Below are positions 45,052 through 54,274 of a stretch of 64,000 nt of DNA, one piece after another. Under the pieces are notes generated by a model. It was not told where the DNA came from. It did no database searches and saw nothing but the letters and a program-made list of their open reading frames with translations. The first letter of the stretch is position 1. Each line of letters begins with the position of its first letter. Position numbers and translations under genes: made by a program. The stretch is from Dyadobacter psychrophilus (lineage in GTDB: Bacteria; Bacteroidota; Bacteroidia; Cytophagales; Spirosomataceae): assembly GCF_900167945.1 (NCBI RefSeq), contig NZ_FUZA01000001.1, positions 372,001 to 436,000 of the forward strand, read 5' to 3'.

Positions 45052-46800
45052 ATGATAAAGGCATTTACCTTATTGATTTTCCTGACGTTTTTACTTTCTT
45101 GTCACAAAGAAGTTGAGTTTCCAGAAGCAGGTTTCGAAGTGCCGACGGGAACGATCAAGGCTGGCGTTCCCGCGACATTCAGAAACACTTCCCGCAATGC
45201 AAGCGCCTACGAATGGGACTTTGGAGATAGCTCCACCATTGTAACGAGCAGTGAGGTTGAGATTTCACATAATTTCAAGATCGGCGGCGACTTCACTGTG
45301 AGACTTATCGCTAAAAGTGGCGGCGGATCAAATGGTATTTCCAAAAGTGTTAAAGTTGACGATCCCGACCAGCCGCTGCCTAAGGCAATTTTCGAACTTA
45401 ATCCGGCCGCTGAATGCCCTGCTCCGTGCACAGTAGCCATCACTAACTCTTCTATTAATTCCACTTCTTATACCTGGTTTTTTGGCGACAATACGCCTGT
45501 TGACACGCGTGAACTTAAACTTAGCCGCACATTCAATGACGTTCGCAGTTATGCTATCACATTAATTGCAAAGGCAAACGGCCTTCCCAATGACACGCTG
45601 ACCAAAACCTTACGCGTAACCGCGCCGCAGGCTGAACAACCGACCGCGGAATTTGATATCTCAGGAGAAAACTGCACGTACAATTGCGACGTCACATTTA
45701 CGAACCGGTCCGTCAAAGGAATCACGTATCTATGGAACTTCGGAGATGGAAGTTTATCAACAGATCTTTCACCAAAACACAATTACAAGCGGGCAGGAGC
45801 ATATAATGTCATACTTGTTACCAGGAATGGAAGCTTGACCAGCATGAAAAAGAAGGTCGTTCAGATCTACGCCAAGTGTAAGTTTACCAAACAGACAAGA
45901 CAGCATCCGATCAGCGGAAATTACGAAGCTCTTTTCAGCTACGACACAAATGATTTCCCACTCCGAAGTACGGAAATAGAAAACGAAGTTTCGGGTGCGC
46001 CGGTCTCCCGCATCATCAACGATTATACTTACGCCGACGGCTTTCTGAACGGTCGACAATATTCCTTGTCAGTAAGAAATAATAGCCAGGTTGTGGTGGA
46101 GGTCAGCTCGGGAAGGTTTACTCATAAATATAATGCTGACGGATTACTGTCTTCCACCGAAATTTTGAGAACAACCGTCAAGGACCGGAACAATCCTGCC
46201 GGGGGAAGTACGATTAGCAAATCTGCCTTTCAGTACGAATATCATGCAAATTATAATGTCTCAAAAGTCACTGTTGACGGCACTGTTTACAGCTATTCTG
46301 AAACCGGCCTGCTCACCTCTGTTAACCCGAGCAGTGAAAATACAGGGGAGGTTTATACATTCAAACACCAGAACTTTACCAAAACATACAGGGTCACCAA
46401 ATATATTATTGCCAATAACAGAATTTCCGAGATCGAGTTTACAGACAATGCAAAGCAAAAATTGGAATATGACAACGAGGGTCAACTGATCAGGAAAACT
46501 TTCAGAGATCCGGCTTTGCCTTTCGAAACGAGTTGTGTAGAGGAATGGAAATACGACAATCAAAAAAATATTGATCTGCTCACGCGTGTATATCTGGGTC
46601 ATCCGTCTTATCTGGCACCGGAAGGGGTTACAGTTCATAATGTAACCAGTTATACCAAGACGATTGTCCGGGCCGGATCGGTGGACGAAACACAGGCAAA
46701 CGAAGTAACCGCTTTCACGCAGTATAACAGCGAAGGTCTGCCGTTGAAATCGAACCGCTTCGGCGGGGACAACACCTACGTTTACGAATGTAATCGTTAA
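45052..46800 (+). CDS. Lipoprotein with three PKD domains and a YD-repeat-like C-terminus
   Basis: 582 residues, lipobox FLLSCHKE. Three PKD domains occupy about residues 25-290; each contains the 'Y-WDFGD' type core ('YEWDFGDSST', 'YTWFFGDNTP', 'YLWNFGDGSL'). The remaining ~290 residues form irregular beta-hairpin repeats of the YD/Rhs kind ('ALFSYDTNDFPLRSTEI', 'FQYEYHANYNVSKVTVDG', 'QKLEYDNEGQLIRKTF', 'TQYNSEGLPLKSNRF'). Its promoter carries the same palindrome as the Rhs toxin operon, which ends facing it at 46816, so the two are probably co-regulated. It may be a surface adhesin or an accessory part of the toxin system; this is inference. Confidence 0.85.
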   Translation: MIKAFTLLIFLTFLLSCHKEVEFPEAGFEVPTGTIKAGVPATFRNTSRNASAYEWDFGDSSTIVTSSEVEISHNFKIGGDFTVRLIAKSGGGSNGISKSVKVDDPDQPLPKAIFELNPAAECPAPCTVAITNSSINSTSYTWFFGDNTPVDTRELKLSRTFNDVRSYAITLIAKANGLPNDTLTKTLRVTAPQAEQPTAEFDISGENCTYNCDVTFTNRSVKGITYLWNFGDGSLSTDLSPKHNYKRAGAYNVILVTRNGSLTSMKKKVVQIYAKCKFTKQTRQHPISGNYEALFSYDTNDFPLRSTEIENEVSGAPVSRIINDYTYADGFLNGRQYSLSVRNNSQVVVEVSSGRFTHKYNADGLLSSTEILRTTVKDRNNPAGGSTISKSAFQYEYHANYNVSKVTVDGTVYSYSETGLLTSVNPSSENTGEVYTFKHQNFTKTYRVTKYIIANNRISEIEFTDNAKQKLEYDNEGQLIRKTFRDPALPFETSCVEEWKYDNQKNIDLLTRVYLGHPSYLAPEGVTVHNVTSYTKTIVRAGSVDETQANEVTAFTQYNSEGLPLKSNRFGGDNTYVYECNR

Positions 46801-46815
46801 ACGAGCGAGCCGATT

Positions 46816-47334
46816 TCAGCCGCTTACCGCATCATCCAGAATATATTTCAACAGTGCAGCATCCTGGCGGTCCACAAACAATTGCCCTTGCCAAAGTGAA
46901 AAAAGAATGCAAAAAGCCGGATCCTCGTCTTCCATAATGAACTGGTTGACAGGCCCAAAGAACTCCATCAGTTGCTCATGATCGCAAGTAGGAAGGAAAA
47001 TCCGCAGAACCCGCGGGTCGTAAAACCGGAAGTACAGCTCCTGTCCATCTTCCGTCTGCACCATCAGGAAACGGCGAAAATGCTTGTAAAGCTCTTCAAA
47101 CTCGGCATTGCTCTCGACCCAAAGGCCCCAGGAATTACCCCATCCTTCGCCCATCACAAACTCCTCAAAATCGGCCGCATACGGATATGTAAACAAGAAA
47201 GGCGCCACAGCAGGAAGAATTTCATCCTGCCCTTCCCTGTTACGGTAAAGCGACGAGTGCAACGGATTAAGTTCCCGTGCCCGATCCATGGCATCTTCCA
47301 TGCGAGCAGCGTCTAGGAGGAGGTGGGTTGGCAT
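46816..47334 (-). CDS. DUF4123 protein, predicted type VI effector chaperone/adaptor
   Basis: 172 residues. 'HLLLDAARMEDAMDRARELNPLHSSLYRNREG' and 'LYFRFYDPRVLRIFLPTCDHEQLMEFFGPV' are the two conserved blocks of DUF4123. DUF4123 proteins (TEC/Tap-1) bind type VI effectors and load them on the spike. Here it is the last gene of the toxin operon, three bases after the preceding gene, and its probable client is the Rhs protein at 48047-50839. The presence of a DUF4123 gene is one of the main reasons to read this locus as type VI-like. Confidence 0.88.
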   Translation of the reverse strand: MPTHLLLDAARMEDAMDRARELNPLHSSLYRNREGQDEILPAVAPFLFTYPYAADFEEFVMGEGWGNSWGLWVESNAEFEELYKHFRRFLMVQTEDGQELYFRFYDPRVLRIFLPTCDHEQLMEFFGPVNQFIMEDEDPAFCILFSLWQGQLFVDRQDAALLKYILDDAVSG

Positions 47335-47337
47335 ATG

Positions 47338-47691
47338 TTAGTAGCTCTTCGGTTTTTCCCGGAAGTCGTTTGGATATTGAAGTTGGTAATGCTTGGTGGT
47401 GCGGTGCGCCTTACTGTTATCCTGGGAAGGGTGCAATTTGAAATATTGTCCAAAGAGAGACAGCTTACACCTGAATTTCATTTCACCAGCATTGTTAACT
47501 CTCGCATAAATAAAGAGCGAAACTTCATCGCCATAAACATAAGTAATATACCCTGACGAAATATCCGGATCGAGGCCACATTCGCGGTTCAATTTTTCGT
47601 CGAGGACTTTGATTTTATCGCCGATGTTGAGGGGGGTGATGGGTTGCATGGGTTTTAATTGTTTGAGTAGCCAATCATTCAAGCTGTACAT
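47338..47691 (-). CDS. Hypothetical protein in the toxin operon
   Basis: 117 residues from the ATG at 47691, or 103 from the ATG at 47649 (MQPITPLNIGDKIKV). The start is uncertain. The sequence looks like a small beta-barrel ('IGDKIKVLDEKLNRECGLDPDISSGYITYVYGDEVSLFIYARV') with a charged tail. I do not recognise a family. It sits between the Tsi6-like immunity gene and the DUF4123 chaperone gene, so it could be a second immunity protein or a loading factor. Confidence 0.6.
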   Translation of the reverse strand: MYSLNDWLLKQLKPMQPITPLNIGDKIKVLDEKLNRECGLDPDISSGYITYVYGDEVSLFIYARVNNAGEMKFRCKLSLFGQYFKLHPSQDNSKAHRTTKHYQLQYPNDFREKPKSY

Positions 47692-47756
47692 ACAGCTCGT
47701 TTTACATAAATGATATGCCCTGGTCGTCTTATACTTTTAGATTGCGTCCATCACGG

Positions 47757-48044
47757 TTACAAAATTAGCCTTCGACGTTTTACTAGATCAACAATCTCTT
47801 CAACTTCATATAGAACATTCGCAAACTCCATATCCCCAGGCTCAAATTCTCTCAAAGCATATTGGCCGACAATAATGTTATTTAGACCTCCATTATCCGA
47901 AAGCTTACCCGAAATTATAGCTTTTAAAAAATCAAGTTGTGCTTCAATCGAAATCAAGATTGTGGATTCCGGCTCAACTAACCTTCTAGAAATACATAGG
48001 TTAATTGCATGTTGAATAATTTCATTAGCAGATTTGATGTCCAT
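47757..48044 (-). CDS. Tsi6-like immunity protein
   Basis: 95 residues, all helical. The pattern 'ANEIIQHAINL', 'LISIEAQLDFLKAIISGKLSDNGGLNNIIVGQYALREFEPGDMEFANVL' lines up with what I recall of Tsi6 (the immunity protein of the Pseudomonas NAD(P)ase effector Tse6), including the 'LS-E-QL-++++++' and 'G--A++EF+--D-E' blocks. The gene starts two bases after the Rhs toxin gene, the usual place of a cognate immunity gene. The assignment rests on memory of the family, not on a search. Confidence 0.75.
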   Translation of the reverse strand: MDIKSANEIIQHAINLCISRRLVEPESTILISIEAQLDFLKAIISGKLSDNGGLNNIIVGQYALREFEPGDMEFANVLYEVEEIVDLVKRRRLIL

Positions 48045-48046
48045 TT

Positions 48047-50839
48047 TTAGATATTTATAGGATCAATAATAAAAAATTGTGTCCCACCTCCTTCAGTTAT
48101 GACCACTTTTCCAGGAGATGACCACACATCCTTTATCGAACTTGTTGATGACTTTAATACTTCAACATCTTTTGTTGTGACAAACACTTTTATTACCTTA
48201 TTAGTGGGATCAATACCTAATTTATTTGCTGGCGTTCCAGGAATTGCAAAGTAGTTTCCTATGGGATCCCCGAGCTTCTGGTACTGAATTAATGTAGTTC
48301 CCTTTGGAATAATTACAACTTCTACTTTTTGGGAAAAGTCAATGCCAGCAACATGATTCTTGATTCGATTCTTACCCCACTTCCTGCTCGATTCAGCTGC
48401 CTTAAAATAGTAACGAATCGCATTAATACGACGAATTCTTTGAACTTTGCTCAAAAACAGTCCAGCTTTACTAGTTAAAGACTCAAATTGATATTTTGAA
48501 TGCTTCGCCAAGGAGGCTATCGGCAATTTCCATTTATTCGGCAAGATGCGAGTAGCTTTTACAAATACCTTTCCTACTGGACCTAAAACTAACCCAAGAG
48601 CAGCGCCTGTCTTAGCAGCATTTGCTGCACATTCCCAACAAACCTCTTTGCCTTCTAATTTATCCTTTACAATTGATTCAACTAGCCCCGCAACTGCACC
48701 AGACAGTGCGCCAACAACAGCCAGAGCTGCGAGTGACCCTGCCGCAATCGCAATTGCCGGAGCGGAAATGCCAATTGCTGAGGCGATTGCAGCTCCCGCA
48801 GCCACAGCAGACCCGCCAGCAATAGCTCCTGCAATAATCCCTGCTCCGATAGACGCTATATTTGCCGTGTTCACCCATTCAGGCAAATTTCCGTCCGTAT
48901 CTATTTTATTATAAGGGTCGTTAGCTGCGTAACTGTAATTGGTGGCTCCAAAAAGCAACCATTTTGGATCAAGAGATAAATATGAACGCAGAGTCACTGA
49001 ATAATATCTGGCGACGTTATAATGAAGACCGGTTTCATCATCAAAATAGTGTCCGTTCAGTCGCCATGGCTGTCTGATTTGCGATTTTATGATAACTGCC
49101 TCGCCAAAAGCGGTGTAAGAAGCAGTCCAGACTAAATGACCATTCGAATCGGAAACATTTGTAATTGCCCCGCGAATATCCCTATGCATCCAATAAGTTT
49201 TCCCATTCTCTACAAAAGCAACGGGGATGTTACTCTCTGCATAAACATAATCGCGAATTATTGTTTCGTTATGGTTTTTGTACTCTTCACTCAGCAGCTT
49301 TTCGCCAGACCAGGAATATCGGAATTGTTCTCGTCTGTTAGATTTCCCCACTCTTCTACCAAGGCCATCATAGAAGTATTCCCAAACTTCATTACCAACC
49401 TGAGCGGTGGCTAATGTGCCATCATCGCCATAAGTGAAATTTAGTTCACCCCTGCTTTTATCGAAATAGCCTAATAAATTACCTGCAAGATCATAAGGAA
49501 GTGAAATACCGTTGAAAGATCTGATCTCGTCCGTATCACCGTAAGCAATCTCGTCTGAAATAGAACGGACGATATTGCCTTTTTTGTCATAGCTGAAATT
49601 CTCAGAATAACTGGAATTTACATCATCTGCATGGGTCAGCCTATCCGCATGATCGTAGTTGAGGCGTAAATCCTGATTGACTCCCTCTGCATAATTATTG
49701 TATCTAATTAGTCGGCCAAGAAAGTCATACGAATAGATTTGAGAAGTTATATGATCACCATTTGCGTTCGTTATTCTCGATTCTTGAATTCCAGAAAAAG
49801 AAAGGTTCTTTTGATATTCAACCAATCCATTGGGATAAATTATCTTATCCAGATTTCCCAAAGAATCATAGTCATATCTTAATGTATCACTATTGACTTT
49901 AACGAGGCTTAACTCCTCATTTTCAGAATATTCATATGTAACCGCTAGCTCAGATGGATATTTTACAACTTGAAGTAAATCATCATCATAAGTATATGTG
50001 ATCTCAGAATCATTGAAGGACTCAGACGACAATTTGTCATTTGAATACTTGTAAGCTATTTCACCGGAAGGGTTGCCTATACCTTCAATTTGGTTTGAAT
50101 CATTTACATCAACACTTCTATAATTTCCGTCTTGCCACTCAATCCTTTCAATGTGAATGCCATCACTATAAACGCGTTTTTCCTTACCATTTCTTAACTT
50201 AATTATCTCGACATCGAATTCGTCATCGTATCTGGAATCTATGGTACTACCGTCTGGAAAAATAAGGTTTTCGATACCTCCATAAGTGTCCATTTTCAGC
50301 TGAGTAACCCGCCCCAAAGGATCTACGAGTTCGTGAACCAATTTTCCATCTTCAATGCTGGTCGAATATCTTCGTACTTCACCAGCACGATTTGTTAGTG
50401 CTATGAGCTTCTGATTATCGTCATATTCAAATTTGAAACCCCGCTGATCGGGAAATATGACGCGGGAGATCTGTTGATCCTTATTATAGAATATTTCTAG
50501 ATTTTGTCCATTAACGCCTACTATTGTCGGTAAGTCATCTTTGTAACCAAGTGTGACCGATTCTTGGTTAGCCAGCTCAAATCCAATAGGTCTATCATCA
50601 TCGTCAAAACGAAAATGACATTTGGCCCCTGATGATCTCTCGGCGCTTGCTAACTGAAAATTCTCTGAAAAGTTTAACTTGAATAGTGCTCCTCTTTTAT
50701 TTTCAATGATAATGTTCCGCCCTTCCTCGGAGATCTTTTCCGTGTTCCTGGCGGCCAATGCATTCAGGATTTCTTCCCTCTTTTTTTTACGAAAGGGAAT
50801 TCTAAAAGCATCTAATTGAGAAGACTTTATTGTAAACAC
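48047..50839 (-). CDS. Rhs/YD-repeat polymorphic toxin with Tse6-like C-terminal domain
   Basis: 930 residues, no signal peptide. YD repeats (e.g. 'LRYDYDSLGNLDKIIYPNG', 'YSYDFLGRLIRYNNYAEG') run to the Rhs core 'YFDDETGLHYNVARYYSVTLRSYLSLDP' near residue 600-625, the self-cleavage region of the cocoon. A Gly/Ala-rich hydrophobic stretch (about 665-745) could insert in membranes. The tail (about 805-930) has 'TLIQYQKLGDPIGNYFAIPGTPANKLGI', 'VFVTTKDVEVLKSS' and 'EGGGTQFFI', which I match to Tse6-type (toxin 46) NAD(P)ase domains, supported by the Tsi6-like gene next door. By eye the gene is more AT-rich than its neighbours. It follows the PAAR gene by four bases. Confidence 0.87.
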   Translation of the reverse strand: MFTIKSSQLDAFRIPFRKKKREEILNALAARNTEKISEEGRNIIIENKRGALFKLNFSENFQLASAERSSGAKCHFRFDDDDRPIGFELANQESVTLGYKDDLPTIVGVNGQNLEIFYNKDQQISRVIFPDQRGFKFEYDDNQKLIALTNRAGEVRRYSTSIEDGKLVHELVDPLGRVTQLKMDTYGGIENLIFPDGSTIDSRYDDEFDVEIIKLRNGKEKRVYSDGIHIERIEWQDGNYRSVDVNDSNQIEGIGNPSGEIAYKYSNDKLSSESFNDSEITYTYDDDLLQVVKYPSELAVTYEYSENEELSLVKVNSDTLRYDYDSLGNLDKIIYPNGLVEYQKNLSFSGIQESRITNANGDHITSQIYSYDFLGRLIRYNNYAEGVNQDLRLNYDHADRLTHADDVNSSYSENFSYDKKGNIVRSISDEIAYGDTDEIRSFNGISLPYDLAGNLLGYFDKSRGELNFTYGDDGTLATAQVGNEVWEYFYDGLGRRVGKSNRREQFRYSWSGEKLLSEEYKNHNETIIRDYVYAESNIPVAFVENGKTYWMHRDIRGAITNVSDSNGHLVWTASYTAFGEAVIIKSQIRQPWRLNGHYFDDETGLHYNVARYYSVTLRSYLSLDPKWLLFGATNYSYAANDPYNKIDTDGNLPEWVNTANIASIGAGIIAGAIAGGSAVAAGAAIASAIGISAPAIAIAAGSLAALAVVGALSGAVAGLVESIVKDKLEGKEVCWECAANAAKTGAALGLVLGPVGKVFVKATRILPNKWKLPIASLAKHSKYQFESLTSKAGLFLSKVQRIRRINAIRYYFKAAESSRKWGKNRIKNHVAGIDFSQKVEVVIIPKGTTLIQYQKLGDPIGNYFAIPGTPANKLGIDPTNKVIKVFVTTKDVEVLKSSTSSIKDVWSSPGKVVITEGGGTQFFIIDPINI

Positions 50840-50843
50840 GACG

Positions 50844-51209
50844 TCATGAATTACAGATCTTCATGGCTGGGGCTCCTGCCTTGGCAGCCGCGCCGGCCTG
50901 TCCTCCGCCCCCGGCCGTCTCTCCAATCAAAACCGTAGGCAACCCTACCACAATAGTCCCGCCATGCGCGCACATATCGCCCATCCTTGCCGCCGGTTTC
51001 CCGCCGATGAAAACGCCGGTTGATCCAAGGATAATGGTGTCCGGCGGGCCGGTGCATACGCACATGTCACCTGATACTGCAGCGGGCATTCCGCCTATGA
51101 GGACGGTTGGGACGCCTGGGCCTACGACCGGGCCACCTACGTGGGGTACGAGGCCAGTTACCATCGGGCAGACGTGCATATCACCTATTCTTGCAGCTGG
51201 TTTTCCCAT
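50844..51209 (-). CDS. PAAR-domain spike-tip protein
   Basis: 121 residues. Three PAAR-type repeats are visible: 'GKPAARIGDMHVCPMV', 'GGMPAAVSGDMCVCTGP-DTIILGS', 'GGKPAARMGDMCAHGGTIVVGLPTVLIG'. His/Cys residues at the zinc-binding positions complete the conical fold that caps VgrG or similar spikes. The protein ends with a Gly/Ala-rich tail. It is stand-alone and sits directly upstream of the Rhs toxin gene, which itself lacks a PAAR domain, so the two would be loaded together. It starts six bases after the propeller lipoprotein gene. Confidence 0.95.
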   Translation of the reverse strand: MGKPAARIGDMHVCPMVTGLVPHVGGPVVGPGVPTVLIGGMPAAVSGDMCVCTGPPDTIILGSTGVFIGGKPAARMGDMCAHGGTIVVGLPTVLIGETAGGGGQAGAAAKAGAPAMKICNS

Positions 51210-51215
51210 GTTTTG

Positions 51216-53402
51216 TTAGTATTTGTATTTCACAATGTATGTATTTCGCGATCCGGTCGTAGAAAGCTCCTTACCGTTGAATGTTGCCGTTCCAGAAAAA
51301 AATCCTGTACTGTACACATGACCGTCGGGCGACACGCAAATTTTAATTCCCTGGTCTTCGCCTCGCCCTCCACCTGTGATCTGGAATTTGTTTGTTGCCA
51401 GGCCGTCGCCCAAGCCAACCTCTGCGATGATCATGTCGGTGCTCCCTTGCGACTCGTAAGAAACGCGGGTATCAAAGGGAAAACTGCCTGTGCCGGGATA
51501 GGATCCGGATATTAAGATATTTCCGCCTGGACTAATGGCAATGCCACCAGGATGATCATTGTTACCATTATTGAAACCACTTCGGCCCCAGGGAATTTTG
51601 TCATTTGTACTTCCGTCGGCATTCCATCTGCCCAAGAAAACATTAACATCTCCTCTACTGCCTACACCCAGCGGAGTTAGGGGCCCAATATATTTGCCTG
51701 TTACATATACATTTCTCCCGTTATCAATTACAACATCGTATCCGGAGTCTTCATTTGGAGATCCTGCTCGTCTGGACCAATCGAAGCGGCCTGGGTGTAA
51801 TATCCATTTCGCTACAAAAGCATCAGTCTGACCGAGCGACTCGAGTGGTGGGTCGGACCCGGGAAAGATAATCACATCTTCAAATGTTCCTGCTAAGTAA
51901 GCATTTCCATCGCCATCCACTTTCAAGGCATTTACTCGCTGGTTACCGACATGTGTCAAAATAGTAGGCTGCCTGATCATTCCACTATTTGCGTCTAAGA
52001 AAACAAAAACGATATCCTCATTGAAAGCAGAGGCCGCCGGCTCTCCATTGAAAAAGTTAATGTTGTTTCTTCTGGGATCCCCGGTGATGTTCCCGGCTAA
52101 ATAAACTCGTGGTCCTTCTGGTGTATTGTAAAATGCCAATGCTGCACCATCATCCTTGTCTGGGCCTCCATAAAGTGTGAACCATTGCCGCATACCTGCG
52201 GAATTGAACTTGGCGACGAAGCCATCAGAGTTCCCCTGAGGTTTTACATTGTTAATTTGTACTGCACCACCAACGAAACCAGTAAGATATACATTCCCTT
52301 GGTCATCCAGGGCCATGCCATTCGCAGCGTCATCTTCGACACTTCCATCCACGTATGCCCAAATCATCTCTCCGGAGATGTTATATTTTGCGATGTAAAA
52401 ATCGTTTTTCCCTTTTGAGCTGGATGAAAATACTCTTCCATCCCCAAATCTAGTGTCTCCTCTTGTAATACCACACACGTATATATTTCCAACCGCATCA
52501 GCAATGATGTCACGAGGCTCATTCCATTCACTTGAAATACTAACCGCATTAGATTCGCTTTTCTTTACAATAACCGTATCCGTCTTAACATTGCTTTGGC
52601 CTCCATCGCCAAAAGCAGTAAGGGTTACTATATAGGATTTGGCTTCTTTAAATATATGTTTGGGTGAAATCTCTGCGCTCTTCGCACCCTCATCGCCAAA
52701 ATCCCAACTATACGTTTTCGCACCGGTTGATTTATTCGTAAAAGCAATTTCACAGGGCGCAAAGCATTCACTCTCAGGAAAAGTAAAGTTGGCGATAGGT
52801 TTCACTGACTTGACCTCAACCACGATAACCTTTGGTTCGGAAGCAACATTTTCTTCATTATAAGATGTCAACGATACGCTATATTTTCCCGGCTTTTCAT
52901 ATCGGTGTTTCGGATTCTGTTCTTTACTGGTATCTGGATTAGACGGGGTGCTATTTTCTTCATCGTCGAAATTCCATAGATAGGTTTTAGCATTTTTAGA
53001 TAGATTGCTGAATGTCGCCGTAGCTGGGGCAATGCTATCATGGTCGAGCACAACTGAAAAAATAGCTTCTGGTTTTGAGGCCGGTTTCGCATCCACCACA
53101 ACTTTCTGTGTGATTCCATGACTGCCTCCGTCCGCACTTTTAGCAATCAGCTTAACGTAGTAATCTTTTCCATCCTCGAAATTATATTCAATTGGCCCGC
53201 TGCCTGTTTTGATGCCTTTTCCATCATCAAAATCCCATTCGAGGCTATTCGCATTTTCAGATCTGCTGGTAAATGTTACCTTACAAGGTGCAATGCAGGT
53301 TTCTGGCACGAAAGAAAATATGGCTACCGGCTGCGGGGGCAGCTCTTTATGACAGCCGAAAACGATTGCTAATAACAACAACTGAATTAAAATTCTTCTC
53401 AT
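51216..53402 (-). CDS. Lipoprotein with three PKD domains and an SBBP-type beta-propeller
   Basis: 728 residues, lipobox VFGCHKE. PKD domains at about 27-105, 110-200 and 205-285 have the cores 'LEWDFDDGK', 'YLWNFDDEEN' and 'YSWDFGDEGA', and each begins with a paired-Cys phrase such as 'TCIAPCKVTF' or 'ECFAPCEIAF'. The C-terminal 430 residues are SBBP-like propeller blades ('GNVYLTGFVGGAVQINNV', 'GNAYLAGTFEDVIIFPG', 'GNILISGSYPGTGSFPFDT', 'GHVYSTGFFSGTATFNGKEL'). It is probably surface- or periplasm-facing and may bind proteins or sugars. It sits between the smaller PKD lipoprotein and the PAAR gene in the same operon. Confidence 0.88.
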   Translation of the reverse strand: MRRILIQLLLLAIVFGCHKELPPQPVAIFSFVPETCIAPCKVTFTSRSENANSLEWDFDDGKGIKTGSGPIEYNFEDGKDYYVKLIAKSADGGSHGITQKVVVDAKPASKPEAIFSVVLDHDSIAPATATFSNLSKNAKTYLWNFDDEENSTPSNPDTSKEQNPKHRYEKPGKYSVSLTSYNEENVASEPKVIVVEVKSVKPIANFTFPESECFAPCEIAFTNKSTGAKTYSWDFGDEGAKSAEISPKHIFKEAKSYIVTLTAFGDGGQSNVKTDTVIVKKSESNAVSISSEWNEPRDIIADAVGNIYVCGITRGDTRFGDGRVFSSSSKGKNDFYIAKYNISGEMIWAYVDGSVEDDAANGMALDDQGNVYLTGFVGGAVQINNVKPQGNSDGFVAKFNSAGMRQWFTLYGGPDKDDGAALAFYNTPEGPRVYLAGNITGDPRRNNINFFNGEPAASAFNEDIVFVFLDANSGMIRQPTILTHVGNQRVNALKVDGDGNAYLAGTFEDVIIFPGSDPPLESLGQTDAFVAKWILHPGRFDWSRRAGSPNEDSGYDVVIDNGRNVYVTGKYIGPLTPLGVGSRGDVNVFLGRWNADGSTNDKIPWGRSGFNNGNNDHPGGIAISPGGNILISGSYPGTGSFPFDTRVSYESQGSTDMIIAEVGLGDGLATNKFQITGGGRGEDQGIKICVSPDGHVYSTGFFSGTATFNGKELSTTGSRNTYIVKYKY

Positions 53403-53414
53403 AAGTTCGGCTTG

Positions 53415-54251
53415 CTATTTCTTTTTGACAGTAAGGGTTTTCGTTTTTTTATTCACCTGACTACCCGATATGGCGGAAAGTGAGATGGTGTAGGTAACGT
53501 CTTTGGCGGTGCGTGGAAATGCGTGTGTTGGTGAAGCGGTCGCTATTTGGGTTTTATCACCGAAGTCCCATAAATAACTGGTCGCATTCTTTGATTTATT
53601 GATGAACGAATAAATGGTTGAGTCGGCGCGGGTTGTGTCCTTCGGAACAATGTCAAAATCGGCTTCAAGCGCTTTGGAAACTGCCAGAATGGTCACAATT
53701 TTCACAGCGGTGTCGCTTACTGTTTCGTTTAATGCGGTTAATATGACTTTATATGCCCCGGCTTTATTGAATGTGTGCTTGGGAGATTGTTCTGTATTCA
53801 CTGCGCTGCTGTCCCCAAACTCCCACTTGAAGGTTTTTGCATTTGTAGAAAGGTTTGTAAAGCTTATCTCGCAAGGTGCCTGACAATTGTTGCCGGTGAC
53901 ATTAAATTCTGCTACCGGAGCGATGGGTGCTGTAATAGTAATCGTTTTTTCGGCGCTGTCGCTGCCATACTTTGCATTACTAATGGTCAGAACAACCTGG
54001 TATTTACCTGCTTTAACAAAGGTGAATACGGGATCCTGTTCTGATGAGAAGCTCGTGCTGTCCTTAAAAGCCCAGTCGTATTTCCAGTTGTAGACACCTT
54101 TATTGATTGATAAATCCTTGAATTTGATCTGACAAGGTGCCTGGCAGTCGCCGCCGGACGTTTCGAAATCGGCCTTTGGAGCACCTGGCTCCTGCATTGA
54201 GCAGGCCGCGGTTACCAATGCAATAAGTATGAAGGGTATTTTGGAAATCAT
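53415..54251 (-). CDS. Lipoprotein of three PKD domains
   Basis: 278 residues from the ATG at 54251 (MISKIPFILIALVTAACSMQ, lipobox TAAC). A more upstream ATG at 54326 overlaps the preceding gene and lacks a signal. Three PKD domains follow with 'WAFKDSTS', 'FKWEFGDSSA' and 'YLWDFGDKTQ' cores; the first two begin with the 'DCQAPCQIKF/NCQAPCEISF' cysteine pair that also occurs in the PKD proteins at 51216 and 45052. The shared design suggests that the three act in the same structure. It ends 12 bp before the propeller lipoprotein. Confidence 0.88.
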   Translation of the reverse strand: MISKIPFILIALVTAACSMQEPGAPKADFETSGGDCQAPCQIKFKDLSINKGVYNWKYDWAFKDSTSFSSEQDPVFTFVKAGKYQVVLTISNAKYGSDSAEKTITITAPIAPVAEFNVTGNNCQAPCEISFTNLSTNAKTFKWEFGDSSAVNTEQSPKHTFNKAGAYKVILTALNETVSDTAVKIVTILAVSKALEADFDIVPKDTTRADSTIYSFINKSKNATSYLWDFGDKTQIATASPTHAFPRTAKDVTYTISLSAISGSQVNKKTKTLTVKKK

Positions 54252-54274
54252 TTCCGTCGGATTTAGAAAATCAG

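Noticed and set aside
48666..48880. GC-rich repeated run in the Rhs gene as a structural repeat
   Set aside because: It is explained by Gly/Ala codons of the hydrophobic segment of the protein.
50837..50848. ACGACGTCAT near the Rhs gene start as an operator
   Set aside because: It contains only the central GACGTC and lacks the arms and the promoter spacing.
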